A stretch of 64,000 nucleotides of DNA, taken from NCBI GenBank assembly GCA_036362985.1, contig JAYGXS010000002.1, positions 84,926,017 through 84,990,016 on the forward strand, given 5' to 3'. The notes beneath the pieces were generated by a model. That model searched no databases, was not told the origin of the DNA, and saw nothing but the letters and a program-made list of their open reading frames with translations. The DNA is from Ligula intestinalis (Eukaryota; Platyhelminthes; Cestoda; Diphyllobothriidea; Diphyllobothriidae). A program made the position numbers and the translations under genes. Shown piece after piece: positions 44,613-56,109 of this stretch; position 1 is the stretch's first letter, and every line of letters begins with the position of its first letter.

Positions 44613-46149
44613 TATACGATTTATCCCCAATCAACAGTCCTAGAAGAAATCATAACATATCACTAACGGACTGTACCTTCCCACCAGCCCGAAGACACAA
44701 GTAAGTAAGATTTATGCTGACAAAATCCTAGCATATGGGCCGACATACATAAACTTCTAAATCCCTCAGCGTTCTGTTACCTGGAATCAATAGAAAGTCC
44801 ACAGTGGCCTTTCATACTAGCAAGTCTGAACTTGAATTTGCACGAGGTCAAGAAGGAGCACATCATCCGTATGGTCAGGCTGGGCAGTATTTGGACGAAT
44901 TTTGTACTATTTTCACGAATGCCAAGATCACCAGCACCTCTAGAGGTTTGATTAGGACGAGCGGAAAAAACTTTTAAAAGGACAAGGACGGTCTGTAGGC
45001 CCTCATTGAGTATCACTTGCATCCGGTCACAGATGGAGCTCTCCAGATCCGCTGCCGCCAGTCGTCACGCATGGAGAGGTACCGCCCGTGACATCATTGA
45101 GGCCGCCTAGAGCAGGCATGATCACAGCCGTAGCAAGTACAAGTACATGACCACGACCCCAAAATGGCAGAAAATCTTGACTGTCGTATCACGTAAATCC
45201 ATCAAGAAATGACCATGCTTATGCAAGCTTTCAACTTTAAACTGTTTCACTTTCGGAATTGGACCCTGTTTTTTGTCTTTTTTAATCAAAAGTTTTAAAA
45301 GAAGCTTCAAAGCCTTCAGATTAGTGTAAAGATTGTATAACTCGTCAGCAGTTTTCAGTTTCTCCGTTAAACCTCTCATCAGACATGGATAGGTAATAAA
45401 TTCATCTTGAAAAAGTGCGTTAATGCATAATCTGCTAAGCTTTAACACGAATATATGAGCCCCAGGTTGTTGTGACTCATAACTAGAGGATCCAAGAGGT
45501 ATTTTAGTTGTGTAAAAGAATACTCATATGCACAAGTAAGGTTAGTGGACAGGCTAAACAATTTTATCTTTTACGCTTTGAATATCTGACTATGAAAACT
45601 GGTTGAATTGCTCTGCATAGGTTATAAACATGCTCTGTTGATAATTAGCCTACCCCATAAACATATTTTCACTCCAGTTACTTCAACACCATTAAATCCC
45701 CAACCTAATAACGCCTTGAAGAGTGCTTTTATCCAAAACACTTCCTCAAAACGCCACTTACCAACACAAAACTGAAAAAAGGAGATGCGTTTAAAGTGAC
45801 TTTCTATAACTGTTTAAATTCATACAAGACATGTGAACAATGATGTTTGCTGATTATCTTGCACACCATAATAACAACTGGTAACTTAAGCTTTGTGGAT
45901 TTCCGGACTTATTCTGTAAACAAAGTGCCCCCTCCCTTCTCATCGGTTTGTTTTCGACCTTGGAAATGTAAAATCTCACTTGTCCCACTTATTTATTGCT
46001 TCCTTCCTCTCTTCCTTCCTGGGCCCTAAGGACACAACTTAATCGTAATAGTTTCGGCAACTAAGGATGATCAAAGAGGACGACTTTCAGACCTGAGAAC
46101 CCTGTTGAATCGCCTAACACGATCCATCATGCCATTCCGGCAGGACTGG
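44613..46149. other. Spacer, no gene identified
   Basis: A 108-codon minus-strand frame at 45122-45448 is lysine- and leucine-rich with no recognised motif. Plus-strand sequence at 44850-45140 hints at a LINE 3' remnant but is too broken to call. Confidence 0.4.
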
Positions 46150-46510
46150 CTTCAGGCATCCTATTTGCATTTGACTTATAACAATAACCTACTTTCACAT
46201 TTTCAGTAACCCACTGTCCCTTCTTTTCATTACATCCCGCCAATATAAGGTGGAATTTCCCTTCTTTTTCGTTACAGTCAGCCCATATAAGCTCATATTG
46301 CCCTCAATAGGCATCAGTTGCCTGCCTGATGGATATTATTCTTCTTCTTAGTATGTTGAGATAAAAATAACTTTCTTGAATTTAATATCCTTGAATCACT
46401 TCCCACACAATTAAATATTCATTTACACTCGCTAACCAAGAATTACACATTTAACCACCGATTCCTTAGGACAGTTGGGCAGGGAGAATAGATATTTAGG
46501 TGACCCTACA
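46150..46510 (+). repeat. Repeat R2, copy 1
   Basis: CATTTGACTTATAACAATAA, CAATAGGCATCAGTTGCCTG and ACACAATTAAATATTCATTT recur in the same order at 54000-54340. No ORF. Confidence 0.68.
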
Positions 46511-49500
46511 AGAGAGTTTTGCTGCCATCTCTTCCAGCTGAGAATAAGAAGTTGTCAGGGGCATACCTTGATGCCTATGACTCCCGTCCAGAAACAATGC
46601 GTCCTTTTTTCGTCGTCTATCCTGCATTGTGCAAGTCTTAACTGTATGCCATGCACTGGCGAGATACAGATAAGTGTAGCTTTACAGTGTTCGTCGTCGC
46701 CACGTCGCCGATGTAGAGGTCACGCGGCTACCATTAATCTTCCATTGCAGCCATCGGCCGTCATCGCGGATTGCCAAGGCGTTTTGACACGCACTCTACT
46801 TCAATGTCATTGCTCAGACTCATAATTCGCCGTTCGGAGTTGATGTCTAGCCAGATTGCACCCCCCCCCCCCCCCCCCCCGTTCCCCCTAGTGAGGGCTG
46901 ATATCAAGGCAAGTCTCGGCGTAGCTCGAAGTGCACCTCTGGTCCAGTCCTCCTACTTGGTTGACTTTCATAATTAAAGTGCTCAGCTGTGGGTCTCTGG
47001 CTCTCTGTGTCATTTATTAGTTATTTGCTCTCGGGTGGGGACCAAGTGGCTTGTGTGTGTTCATTCGGGTCCACTTCGAGGCATGACGGGTCGCGTAAAG
47101 CCTCAAAAATCGGGTTTCAGACGTAGCAGCTGTTCGTCCTGTTCTGCCGAAGAATCTTTTCTCGGCATCGTAGTTCATTCGGCTAGACCGTTGGCTGTAC
47201 ATACTAAACCCTTTCTCCTGGTGGGGAAGATTCGAATCCGACTGAGGCCACCGAGTTTTTCACCACTGAGTCAAATTAGTTATTCAAAACTGTCAAAATC
47301 CCTTCTACATGAAACCTCAGCTATTTTTCTTCACTAACATGGGCACATCCATTTCTGGCTAAGTGAAATCTACAGGAGGTAAAGAAATAGAGACAGAAAA
47401 TAAATTTCAATTGAGATGTTGACTAGTTAAAGTTATAATTAACAAATTAGTTAATCAGCGTCCTGGAAGCTAGAATAAATAAATAACGGCTGTCTATGGT
47501 GTCAATGTAGGACCGAAAGAGCAAAAATTAAACTGCAAAATGCGACAACTCCCTCGATTTAGTCTAAAAGCGGACAGGCTCTTAGCAGATCAATCTTTAA
47601 ATGCGTACTCCTTTTTAATGAGTTGAAAAGGGGTTTTGAAAGCCTTTTTCCGGCTGTTGAGAGGATTGTCTTATAAAAAGGACTTGAATGCAAAGGTAAG
47701 GATCACAAACTGTTGAATAAAACGCTCTTTTGCTGTGGTCAAGACAGATAATGAAGCTGCCGGACGTTATCGAAGCGTTCAAGTTTTGAAACATGCCAAC
47801 ATCCATTAGTCCATACAAGGTCGAAAAAATACGACGAACAAAACGTGCTACTGTTTATTATATAATAGGTCGTTTACCTTCAACAATAGCTTTCTAGCTT
47901 GAAATGAACGAGACCACACATTAACTAAGCACAGCAAGACGAGTGAGTTCAGTTACCCATCGGTAAACGGAGTTCTGCTGATCTGCATTCAGGAACAGTT
48001 CGGGAACGTACTTTTCCATAGCTTCTAAATCCTTAATTTCTGCTCCATGATAAACAACAAAATCGGAGGGATGGACAAAAGAATGGTTTATACTATTTCT
48101 AATAATTTATCCATTGTCATACCTCGTCACTTGTTCATAGTGAAACACCGTTACAAATAAGCAAAGCTTACCATCATCTGCAATGCTGTTTGAAAGTGTT
48201 ACCGGTGGGTAGATAGATTCAGCTTCGCATTCCTCTTTGCGAATCACCAAATAATAATTTCGCATTAAGCGGTGCTTAGAAGCAGAACGACAATACTGAA
48301 CGCAGTGTTGCTCAGACTACCGTTTTGGCTCATATTCAAAGGCACCCGATGCATGATCAAACATTTTGACGATCAACTGAAAGCCAAAAACAAAGGGGGA
48401 AATCACTTCGAGGACGTTAGTATCATTCATCGAATATACAAAGAAAAAGTCAAGTGTACTCAGAATGGGCTTTATCCGAAACCCAATTTGTTTGGCCTCC
48501 CATCAGGGAGGCAAATGTAAAAAGAACTCAGCAACTGATTTTACGTTGCAGAAAATAGTTATCTGGGCTGTAGATGAATATAAGGATAGGCGTCTCATAC
48601 ATGAAAATCTCTTTGATACTTTTAGGAATTCTGAAATAGGTCGCAACGATGCGAATAAGGCTGAAGGCTCTAATTTTGTATATTTATAAAAAAATTAATA
48701 CGTTAACAGTGTCGCCTTATTTCTCACAGCTCTACTTCTTGCAGCGCCACTTTATGTAAGAGAGTCGACAGTGCTGCAAGGATCAGCTCCTCCTTGAAAT
48801 GCTCTTAATAGTTAAGAAATAAAAAGACTATTTCCGAGCACCCATTCGGCGGGTTAAGATACATTGTACAAACACAAAACATTTTGATGAACTTAGAGTG
48901 CCTTTTCTCATTTTTTCAGTTCCCGCTTACGAGGAGAGGCTTATTTTTATTTTTATGATCTAGGGCTAAGAGCTGCTTTACAGAATGGAGAAATGATTCC
49001 TGTATACTACCTCCAAGTATGTTCTAACGGTGCCCTTATAGAGAATCACATGAAATCTGTCTACTGTTTCTTCAAATAAAATTACTCATCAGTATGCATA
49101 ATACGCTTAGGTATGTGGAAAAACTATTGTGTTACGACCAGCCTAAAGATAAATTTCGGGTTCCCTTTCTGGTGTAACTTTGGAAAGGGTGTCACAGCTA
49201 GTAGTTTCGACACACAGAAGGTTCCCCCGAATCACAAGTCAAGGAAGACGGTGTTGGTGGACACAAGTTTACTGCCGGAAAATAGACAGTACAGAGGCTG
49301 TGTTGTGCGCCAACCGCCAATACGTGCGCTCTAAAGATGTGTCTAGGAAGTTGTGTATTTGCTGCAGTCAAGCCTTGCCTGCCGGGCTGTGGAAGAGTAA
49401 TCAATCTTCTGCGCCAATCAGACGAGGCGGAATTATCGATTTCCTATGAGTGTATGCGCGTATGAAGCGGCGAGCGGGTCGATTACACGCGGAGTAGATG

Positions 49501-49744
49501 ACTAAACACGGGTGTAAGCCCTGGCAGGGTGAAAGCAGAGTCAGTGCGGCAAGTTCCCACATTGGGTTTTATGGACCAGGATCAAATCGTGTAGTATATC
49601 CAAAAAGAACAATGGTAGTGCAGATAACATCTCAACGTGGTTTCCTTAGATCTATAATACTTATTTCAGGGATAAATAAAACAACCAAATGTTCTTCGTT
49701 AATGTCCACAAGACCGTGGGTGATCTTCGCTACGAGGACCTAGA
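46511..49744. other. Spacer with a C20 homopolymer, no gene identified
   Basis: A run of 20 C occupies 46861-46880. Frames of 60-116 codons on both strands (for example 46475-46825 and 48272-48520) show no family motif. No RNA gene or repeat shared with the rest of the window was seen. Confidence 0.45.
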
Positions 49745-49915
49745 TACCAAACTGCTCACGTGAGTGACAGTAAAGACAACGGAGGCTGGAATGGCTGTTG
49801 GTGGCTTATTAACCGTCCTCAGCCAGCCGTACACAACTCCCGATGTTCGAACCCGTGACCTGTCAACTAGATGTCATACGCTATAACCATTATACTTGTT
49901 ATGGAGACGAGATGT
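49745..49915 (-). repeat. tRNA-derived SINE
   Basis: The plus strand has GAGGCTGGAATGGCTGTTGG, GTCCTCAGCCAGCCGTACAC and ATGTTCGAACCCGTGACCTG; the last is an antisense box B. The box A side is near 49885. Confidence 0.7.
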
Positions 49916-50379
49916 GCACGCCATTTGAGTCATGACCGCCGGCCGGTCGCGCGCGCCGTGAGCACACGTGACGCCCGCCCCCATGGGCATTGCAAATGTT
50001 CTAGAAAGTCCCGCAGCGTGAGAAACCTCGCCCGAACTCCCCCTCCCGTGTGATAGGCCAGGAATAGTATATAAGGACCAACGTCTTATAGTAGGCTGTA
50101 GTGGACACGCTGATTCATTCTACGGCTGCCTCTGTATTGTAGTGTATAGAGCCTCTTGCGATCAGAACCGGCTTTGTATCCTTCTACCTATTACTCCTGG
50201 GGACATATCAATACTACGGGCTGGTCGCCATGGCAGTTTCGATCGGAAGTGTTAACAATGGTAAATAGGCTTTCGCCGATCGGTTACGGAAATCACTCAT
50301 GTCGCTGTGCCTTGGAGCTCGCTCTTAAATCCCACCAGCCACCGCTCAACGGCTTGCAGATTATAGGCAAAATTACGTC
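49916..50379. other. Spacer, no gene seen
   Basis: A GC-rich start (49935-50050) is followed by ordinary sequence. No supportable ORF. Confidence 0.45.
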
Positions 50380-50465
50380 ACCGCCAAAGACAAGGGAGAC
50401 TTCAATGGCCATTTCTGGCTTATAAGCCGTCATCATTGAGTCATACCAAACGCCAGGGGGAAAAA
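50380..50465 (-). repeat. Truncated tRNA-derived SINE body
   Basis: GGGAGACTTCAATGGCCATT and TAAGCCGTCATCATTGAGTC match the SINE body. The tRNA-like head is missing. Confidence 0.65.
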
Positions 50466-50497
50466 ATTGTATCCCTGATATCTGATCTTCCTCTTCT

Positions 50498-50660
50498 TGA
50501 GAAGAAGACGATTCGATCACTGGGACAATACTTTTATTCGCCTGACGTTTCCAAATCCGTCGCGGATTCGTCATCAGGGATATAGTCGAAGAGCGGTAGC
50601 AGAAACATCAGGTGAATAAACGTATTGTCCCAGCGATCGAGTCGTCTTCTTCTTAATTTC
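50498..50660. repeat. Two PLE family 1 terminal repeats in head-to-head inversion
   Basis: On the minus strand 50577-50541 read CTGATGA, a perfect 7-bp hairpin (CGAATCC/GGATTTG with one G-T pair, loop GCGAC), GAAAC and GTCAGG. From 50602 the plus strand resumes the same repeat with GAAACATCAGGTGAATAAAC and TTGTCCCAGCGATCGAGTCG. The two outer ends are therefore inverted copies of each other. Confidence 0.7.
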
Positions 50661-50689
50661 TTCCTGGGACTCGCATGTTCGCTTGTATT

Positions 50690-50796
50690 GCCTCCTCCTC
50701 CTCCTCCTCCTCCTCCTCCTCCTCATCCTCCTCCTACCCCCTCCTCCTCCTTTTCTTCCTCCTCCTTCTTCTTCTTCTTCTTCTTCTTCTTCTTCT
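50690..50796. repeat. (CCT)n/(CTT)n microsatellite
   Basis: A polypyrimidine tract of CCT triplets passes into CTT triplets near 50765. Frames on both strands across it are pure low complexity (poly-Ser, poly-Leu, poly-Glu) and not genes. Confidence 0.95.
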
Positions 50797-51424
50797 GCTA
50801 AAAACTTGGGTATTGCAGTACCCATGGTTGCAATATCAAAATGCATCCGATCACCACTTAGGGCACATGCCTGACTGTTCAATCTCGTCAGATGCTGCAA
50901 ACGCAAATTTGACGAGATCTCGAAAGCTCATCCACAACCAATGTTAGTCAGTGGTCCAAAACTTTCAGAAAACTTTCGTGAAATCCGTCAGCCGCCTTCC
51001 TACACCACTTAAAGTGGGGGTTGCACGCAAAATAGAAATTTCTTGCCAATTAATGAGACCGAAATGCTCACGGCCAACACAGGAAAGGTTGTTCTACTCA
51101 GATAGCGCAGGTCTGATCGCAGTTACTGTAAAAGTACTCTGGATGACTTGGATGACTGAACACTAAGCAGCAAGCAGGACGACAACTGACAAATCCCACC
51201 TTACGACTTATTTACAGGATTCTACTACCCCAACACGTTTAGTGAGAAGGTAATCTTGGCGACGGACCATAAGCTTTTGACTCGTGGTCCCCCCATTCAC
51301 GATCTGCTAACATCTGCAATGACCGTCCCCTGACTACTCAATGCACGGAGTCCGCTTGGATAAAATAATCAGATGTGCTATATACACGTTTGAGAGCACT
51401 GTTTATAGCAACAACAGTGATAGT

Positions 51425-51660
51425 TTTTTCGGCAACGACAAGCGACACTGGAATGGCCATTTGTGGCATTTAAGCCGTCGTCAGCCAGTCATACCCAACT
51501 CCAAGTGGTGCACTGCCTGCGGCTCGAACTCGCGACCTTTTTGATCAGAAGTTTAGCGCTCTTACCAATGAGCCATGAGCTTGCCTGCTTAGATCAGGAG
51601 ATATTGACACTCTGTGATGAACGTTCACCTATCGCTAGCAGCACTCACCGCCGACTTGCT
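51425..51660 (-). repeat. tRNA-derived SINE, long copy
   Basis: The plus strand runs GACACTGGAATGGCCATTTG, GCCGTCGTCAGCCAGTCATA, the antisense box B at 51523-51535 (GCTCGAACTCGCG), the antisense box A near 51570 and the flank GATATTGACACTCTGTGATG. It is the best minus-strand reference copy in the window. Confidence 0.78.
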
Positions 51661-51697
51661 GACGAGTTTCAATATCTCTTGATCTACACCAGCAAGA

Positions 51698-51950
51698 CAA
51701 CGAGCTCGTGGCTGAGTGGTTAGGGCGTTAGACTCTAATCGAAAAAGCTCGCGAATTCGAGTCTCGGGTGGTGCACCACTTGAAGTTGAGTATGACTGGC
51801 TGACGACTGCCAAGGAGCCACAAATGGTCATTGCAGTCTCCTTTTATTTGTCGGTAATACTATCTGCCTAGACTACTAGCCGCTGTGCGGCTGCCGTCAG
51901 GGACCGAGAATGAGATACAAGTCAGAGCGGGAGGAGTGCGTTCCGTATGC
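51698..51950 (+). repeat. tRNA-derived SINE, forward copy
   Basis: CGTGGCTGAGTGGTTAGGGC gives a good box A, and GCGAATTCGAGTCTC a good box B. The body TGACTGGCTGACGACTGCCA and the TTTATTTGTCGGTAATAC tail follow. It lies next to the 51425-51660 copy in opposite orientation, so the pair is head to head. Confidence 0.8.
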
Positions 51951-51984
51951 GATCGATGAACTTTCATCGACGAGTGTCAGTCAC

Positions 51985-52480
51985 AACAATGATGACACTT
52001 ATAAAAGCGAGAATACGTGCCTCAGGTTCTTGTTGTGAAGAAGAGGAAAATGCGATCGAGCGTATCGCTGCAGAGCTTGGCGTGGGTATTGCTCATCGCC
52101 CGACAGCTAGCATGCGTGCAAATCAAAGACCCACGAGATGTAGGTGAGCAGTCTGGTGTCATTTATCAAGTGCCATGTCGCGACTGTTCTTACCATTTTA
52201 CAGGACAGACGGGCAGTGCGGAGAGGTGACCCACTTTCCCAGATTGCTACCCACAATCTGGAAGAAGGCCAGGAATTCGACTTCCCGAACCCACGGATAA
52301 TGGCACGAGCCAGTAATAAGACGGGCCGCGAACTGCTGGAGGCCTGGGTGTCAGATCCTAACTCCATAAACAAGCATGTGGATATACCGCCCTGTTACTT
52401 TGCCATCCGTGCCCGTGACCAGAAACCAGGGTCCACTCAAGGTCACACGCTGTTCTTCCAGAGACGCGCGTAGGAGACAC
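51985..52480 (+). pseudogene. PLE endonuclease ORF fragment (family 2)
   Basis: Spread over several frames: LGVGIAHRPTASMRANQ, then KDPRDVGEQSGVIYQVPCRD and CSYHFTGQTGSAERR. This is the PLE GIY-YIG core with the central YIG changed to HFTG. The frame then shifts, and the C-terminal part is read from 52240: GQEFDFPNPRIMARASNKTG and RELLEAWVSDPNSINKHVDI. The fragment matches the 28.1-kb and 53.7-kb remnants in motif order. At least two frame changes make it inactive. The family 2 terminal repeat lies 110 bp downstream on the same strand. Confidence 0.7.
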
Positions 52481-52579
52481 GATGCGAAAGCGTGAGAATG
52501 GACGTGGCTGGACAGAGAACAATCAATAATTGCCACTCCCCTACAAAAGCATTAACGCGCAGCTAACACTTGCTATTTT

Positions 52580-52650
52580 CGCATTTACTCTGACGATGGC
52601 TTCTCCTGTGGAGCCAAAAGCTCAGAATTAAAATTACCGTTCCAGAGATC
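52580..52650 (+). repeat. PLE family 2 terminal repeat with hammerhead-like core
   Basis: From 52590: CTGACGATGGCTTCTCCTGT, GGAGCCAAAAGCTCAG, then a decayed AATTAAAATT and GTTCCAGAGATCGCG. The hairpin is GGCTTC/GGAGCC with one G-T pair. The GAAA box is mutated to AAAA. Confidence 0.65.
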
Positions 52651-53099
52651 GCGCCTTCCACTTATTTACAATGATGACCCTATCATCGCGGTACTTATCA
52701 CCCCCTTACCGACAACATCGCTAATGAAATAGGGGTCATTATGGAATGATATGCGGTCAATTAAAGTGTAAACGGGCCATGCTTGGACACCGATACTGGA
52801 GGTCGGAGGAACTAAACTTCTTATCACATGGAATATTAACCCAATTCTAAAATGCTTCACATGCGACCAAAATAAGTTAAGGTTACGCTCTTACTTATCG
52901 AGCAGCTTAATTTCAAGATATTTTAATCACATCGGAAGATTGACCTATGAACGAGTTTCTATCCAACCACCTATAAAAAGGACATGCAGCAAAACTTGGT
53001 ACTCAAGTAGTATGCATTTTTGCAATTGATTTTTAATACTGTTCAAAATTTACATATATTCTATAGAAAATATGCACAAAAGTATTCTTTCTAGAAGAC
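52651..53099. other. Spacer, no gene seen
   Basis: No supportable ORF. Confidence 0.45.
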
Positions 53100-53235
53100 A
53101 AAGATGCGATCACTGGAACAAGAGTTTTATTTGCCTGACGTTTCGGATTCCGTCGGGAATCCTTAGTCATAGGTAATCGTAAACAGGTCTGAGACATGCG
53201 CAGATTCTTTTAGTCATTGGGTAGTAAATTGTGCA
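53098..53235 (-). repeat. PLE family 1 terminal repeat with intact hairpin
   Basis: Minus-strand 53170-53134 contain GGATTCC, loop CGAC, GGAATCC, then GAAACGTCAGG and AATAAAAC. The bases before the hairpin read ATGACTAA instead of CTGATGA. The closing base pair is G-C, versus A-T at the left edge of the window and C-G at 50.5 kb. Confidence 0.68.
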
Positions 53236-53622
53236 AGCTTCAAAGTTATGCTTTAGGAAAAAGTTTTTTTTTCAAAAGCTTTTTATTTATGCGATTTTTA
53301 TGACCACGAAATGTTCATTCATATTGCATCGTATCCGTCAATTTATAAGATTTGCCTATAAGGTATACATCATGACGCAACTTCATTTAACAGTATATGA
53401 GAACTATGTGGCTTCTTTCTCATATCGTAGACGAATGCGTTCTGGATTTGAAAATAGGCATCCCGACGAATATAATTTGATGGGCAAATTCTTCGGGAAA
53501 CGGTAACAAACGTTATTCGTAAATTTTGGACACTTCCACGCTAGGTCGTATTCAAACGTGAGGAAAAAGTGTGAGGAGCAGTTCACATTTTTAAACGTGT
53601 CAAAAAGATCGATAATGCTGTG

Positions 53623-53990
53623 TTAGCTGTGGTCATTAGCCTGCTTTTGTGGTTGGTCTATTTTCCAGGCCTTTTTAAGGTTGGTGCATATTAGATCCAA
53701 CTCAACGTGCCTGTTGATGCAGAATTCGTCGGAATTGATAGCTTCTAAAAATTCGCGTCCTTTCTTGTGAGGGCAAGAGCCGACAATGCAAGTTTCGTCC
53801 CATGCAAATTGGTGTCCAGTTTCTATTGTGTGCATGGTGACCTCGGACAACGGATATCATCCCTTTACCGCTCGCTGATGCTCGCGTAAGTTTGTGGAGG
53901 CCGATCGTCCTGTTTGTCCGCAATAAACTGCATTGTAGCAGCTACAAGGAATTTTGTAAATGACCTCTTTTCTGTCTAAATAGCCAACCT
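53623..53990 (-). pseudogene. PLE endonuclease ORF fragment
   Basis: The minus strand reads NAVYCGQTGRSASTNLREHQ-like sequence (frame at 53923-53860), shifts frame, and continues with SEVTMHTIETGHQFAWDETC then CPHKKGREFLEAINSDEFCI and NRHVELDLICTNLKKAW to a stop at 53623. YCGQTGRS corresponds to the YIG motif block of PLE GIY-YIG nucleases. The rest is the usual C-terminal part with IETGH and the R-E-x-x-E-A box. The remnant at 62.1-62.5 kb is its nearest relative here. One frameshift separates the core from the tail. Confidence 0.68.
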
Positions 53991-53999
53991 TATCCTTCC

Positions 54000-54340
54000 G
54001 GTGTATACCCTTTAGATGTTCTATTTGCCTTTGACTTGTAACAATAACCTACTTGTACATTTTCAGTAACCCGGCGTTCCCCTTTTTGCATTTAATTCCG
54101 CCAACTTAAGGTTGAATTTCCATCAATAGGCATCAGTTGCCTGAGCAACAGAAGCTTATGTTGGTGGAGTTAATTCTATTAAGCGCAGAAACAAATATAA
54201 GTTTCTTTAATTTGCATACTATTTGATCACTTCCAGCACAATTAAATAATCATGTACACTCGCTTATCAAGTATTTAATGTTTAAGGACAAATTACCTCA
54301 GACATTTAGGTGGGGGGATAGATATTCAGGTGGCCTTAAT
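54000..54340 (+). repeat. Repeat R2, copy 2
   Basis: Matches 46150-46510 in order, for example GACTTGTAACAATAACCTAC, CAATAGGCATCAGTTGCCTG and ACTCGCTTATCAAGTATTTA. It begins inside or at the edge of the PLE fragment described at 53.6-54.0 kb. Confidence 0.68.
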
Positions 54341-54444
54341 TTATAAATTAGCGTAAAATTCCGATCGCTTAAATGGTTACTGTCATTCAATTGTATTTCT
54401 CCGTCATGGATTTATAAAGCATTAAGAAGTCTTCCGAGTGGTAA

Positions 54445-54860
54445 GCAGTTCCATTCTAGCACACCTGGTAGACTCAGACCATCGTGTGAATGCCATAGAG
54501 CTCTTCCGGACCTCTACGAGGTGACCTCACGCTATTCAAAATTCCTTGAACAGCGTCGGTTGGCTACGGCAGAAGCGGCCGCCATCAGGCTACGCTGACC
54601 AGTCCTGTACGCCCAAGAGAACTTTTTCGCAGCACTGCAGTGACCATGATCAAAAGCCGCTAATCCAACAGTTCACAGATTATCACTTTGTTCGGCTACC
54701 AGTCCTCTCTAACGCTGATCAAATTTTTGACCCCCCCCAAACTGCCCTGGCAAATGGACCATTTTTGTATCAACCCATATAGTTACTTAATTACCATATA
54801 AATGTAAAGGCCTGACGACAGTTTATCGAAAACAAACCTACGTTTGCCAATTAATCTCCT
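54445..54860 (+). pseudogene. PLE endonuclease C-terminal fragment (family 1)
   Basis: The plus strand reads SSSILAHLVDSDHRVNAIEL-like sequence near 54450-54510, then LEQRRLATAEAAAIRLR near 54550-54600, with frame changes between. These blocks match SSILAHLIDTNHQVDASEAF and RKRVLATAEAVAIRLAKP of the 34.8-kb PLE. The sequence after 54790 (GGCCTGACGACAGTTTATCG) resembles the PLE 3' UTR after 35430. The nuclease core and RT are absent. This is a heavily decayed 3' remnant. Confidence 0.6.
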
Positions 54861-55959
54861 GATATTATGTAAATCACTATTTTCGCGTCGTTTGCACTCG
54901 AAGCCTTGAAGAATAAGAGATCTCATTTTTGCAATCGTTTTTCTGCCCTCCTGTAATGCCGATCGACGGGCTGGTTCCTTGCCATTAGCAGTTAGGATTC
55001 GCTGCTTTTTTAAAAAAGTGAGCCCTCTTGTGATGGACTGGTTGAATTGCTTTTCTTAATAAAAGCATAGGTAGCACACGTTTAAAAACATGCCTCAGCT
55101 TTTCGCATATCTAGGCTGACATTTGTTTCTTGCAAGTAGACCTACGTTAAGGTTCCCTGTGCACTGCAATTGTTTTTTAAGTTGACGTAAGTTAACATTT
55201 AATCTAACATGTAAGAAATCGGCGTAGAGCTTGTTATAATGGATGCCTAGGCCGAGATATTGCCGTCCGATGACGTCCCGTGTGAGTCCCCAAAATGCGA
55301 ACACGACAAGAAGGGTGCAATAGCAGCAGTCTTTTAGTGTTCAATGTACAAGAAATTTAGAGAAACCAACGTGTGTAACGATGCCCATTTAGCCAATCAG
55401 ATTTCCTTCTGAAATGGTGGCCAGTCCCATTAGTTCTTTGGCTTAGTGGATTACAGTGGTTTAAAATCTGAATTATCGATCGTTTGACGGCTTCTGTACA
55501 TTCGCCCCGTGTAAACCGATCGATAGCCTGCTTAGGTTGTGGCCATGCTTCGCAAGCTCCTGCTTGCCAAGGCTGTTCGTAAGGCCGCCCTAACAGAGCC
55601 TGTAACAGAAAAACCAAAAGTATACTAATGTGCTGTCATTGCTTCACAGGTACTGCTGTAGATCAGTAAACTGACGCTGTTGAAACTGTTCCGCCATACT
55701 ACAAACAAACTCTCAGTAAAAGTCATCTGTGCAAAGAAGTGAAAAAAGTTAAAACGCTTGAAGTGAAAGATATTTTTTTATTAAATTTAAAGTAACCATG
55801 CACCCGCACAGAAGACTAATAGGTTCTACACTCTGTTTACCTATCACTTTTTAGCCTTCTAGGCTGACACTTAATTGGACAGTTTATTTTACTATTTTAA
55901 AAGTCAGCTTATGGCAAACATATTTTTTCAGCAACTCGTCACCAGGTCAAACATTTGCA
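54861..55959. other. Spacer, no gene seen
   Basis: No supportable ORF or repeat. Confidence 0.45.
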
Positions 55960-56107
55960 GGGTAAATGAAGGCTGTACATAACAATTAAAGTTTGAATTT
56001 GTAGAAAAATCAATAACTGTCTAACATGGGCGCTGATTGCCATTGTGCAAGTAGGCCATATCAGCGTGTTGGTTGAGAGACAGTTTTGTTCTTCTAAATA
56101 AAAGACG
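55960..56107 (-). repeat. Diverged PLE family 2 terminal-repeat fragment
   Basis: TTTGAATTTGTAGAAAAATC, AATAACTGTCTAACATGGGC and ATATCAGCGTGTTGGTTGAG parallel the family 2 repeats at 13.1 and 61.3 kb. It directly precedes the truncated PLE ORF at 56110. Confidence 0.5.
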
Positions 56108-56109
56108 AA

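Noticed and set aside
44850..45140. Possible LINE 3' coding remnant on the plus strand
   Set aside because: The translated words looked suggestive, but several stops and no definite RT or endonuclease motif; not enough to call.
45122..45448. 108-codon minus-strand frame rich in Lys and Leu
   Set aside because: No family motif, no splice or regulatory context, and in AT-rich spacer; likely chance.
50574..50906. Glu/Arg-rich 110-codon frame on the minus strand and Ser/Leu-rich frames on the plus strand
   Set aside because: They are translations of the (CCT)n/(CTT)n microsatellite.
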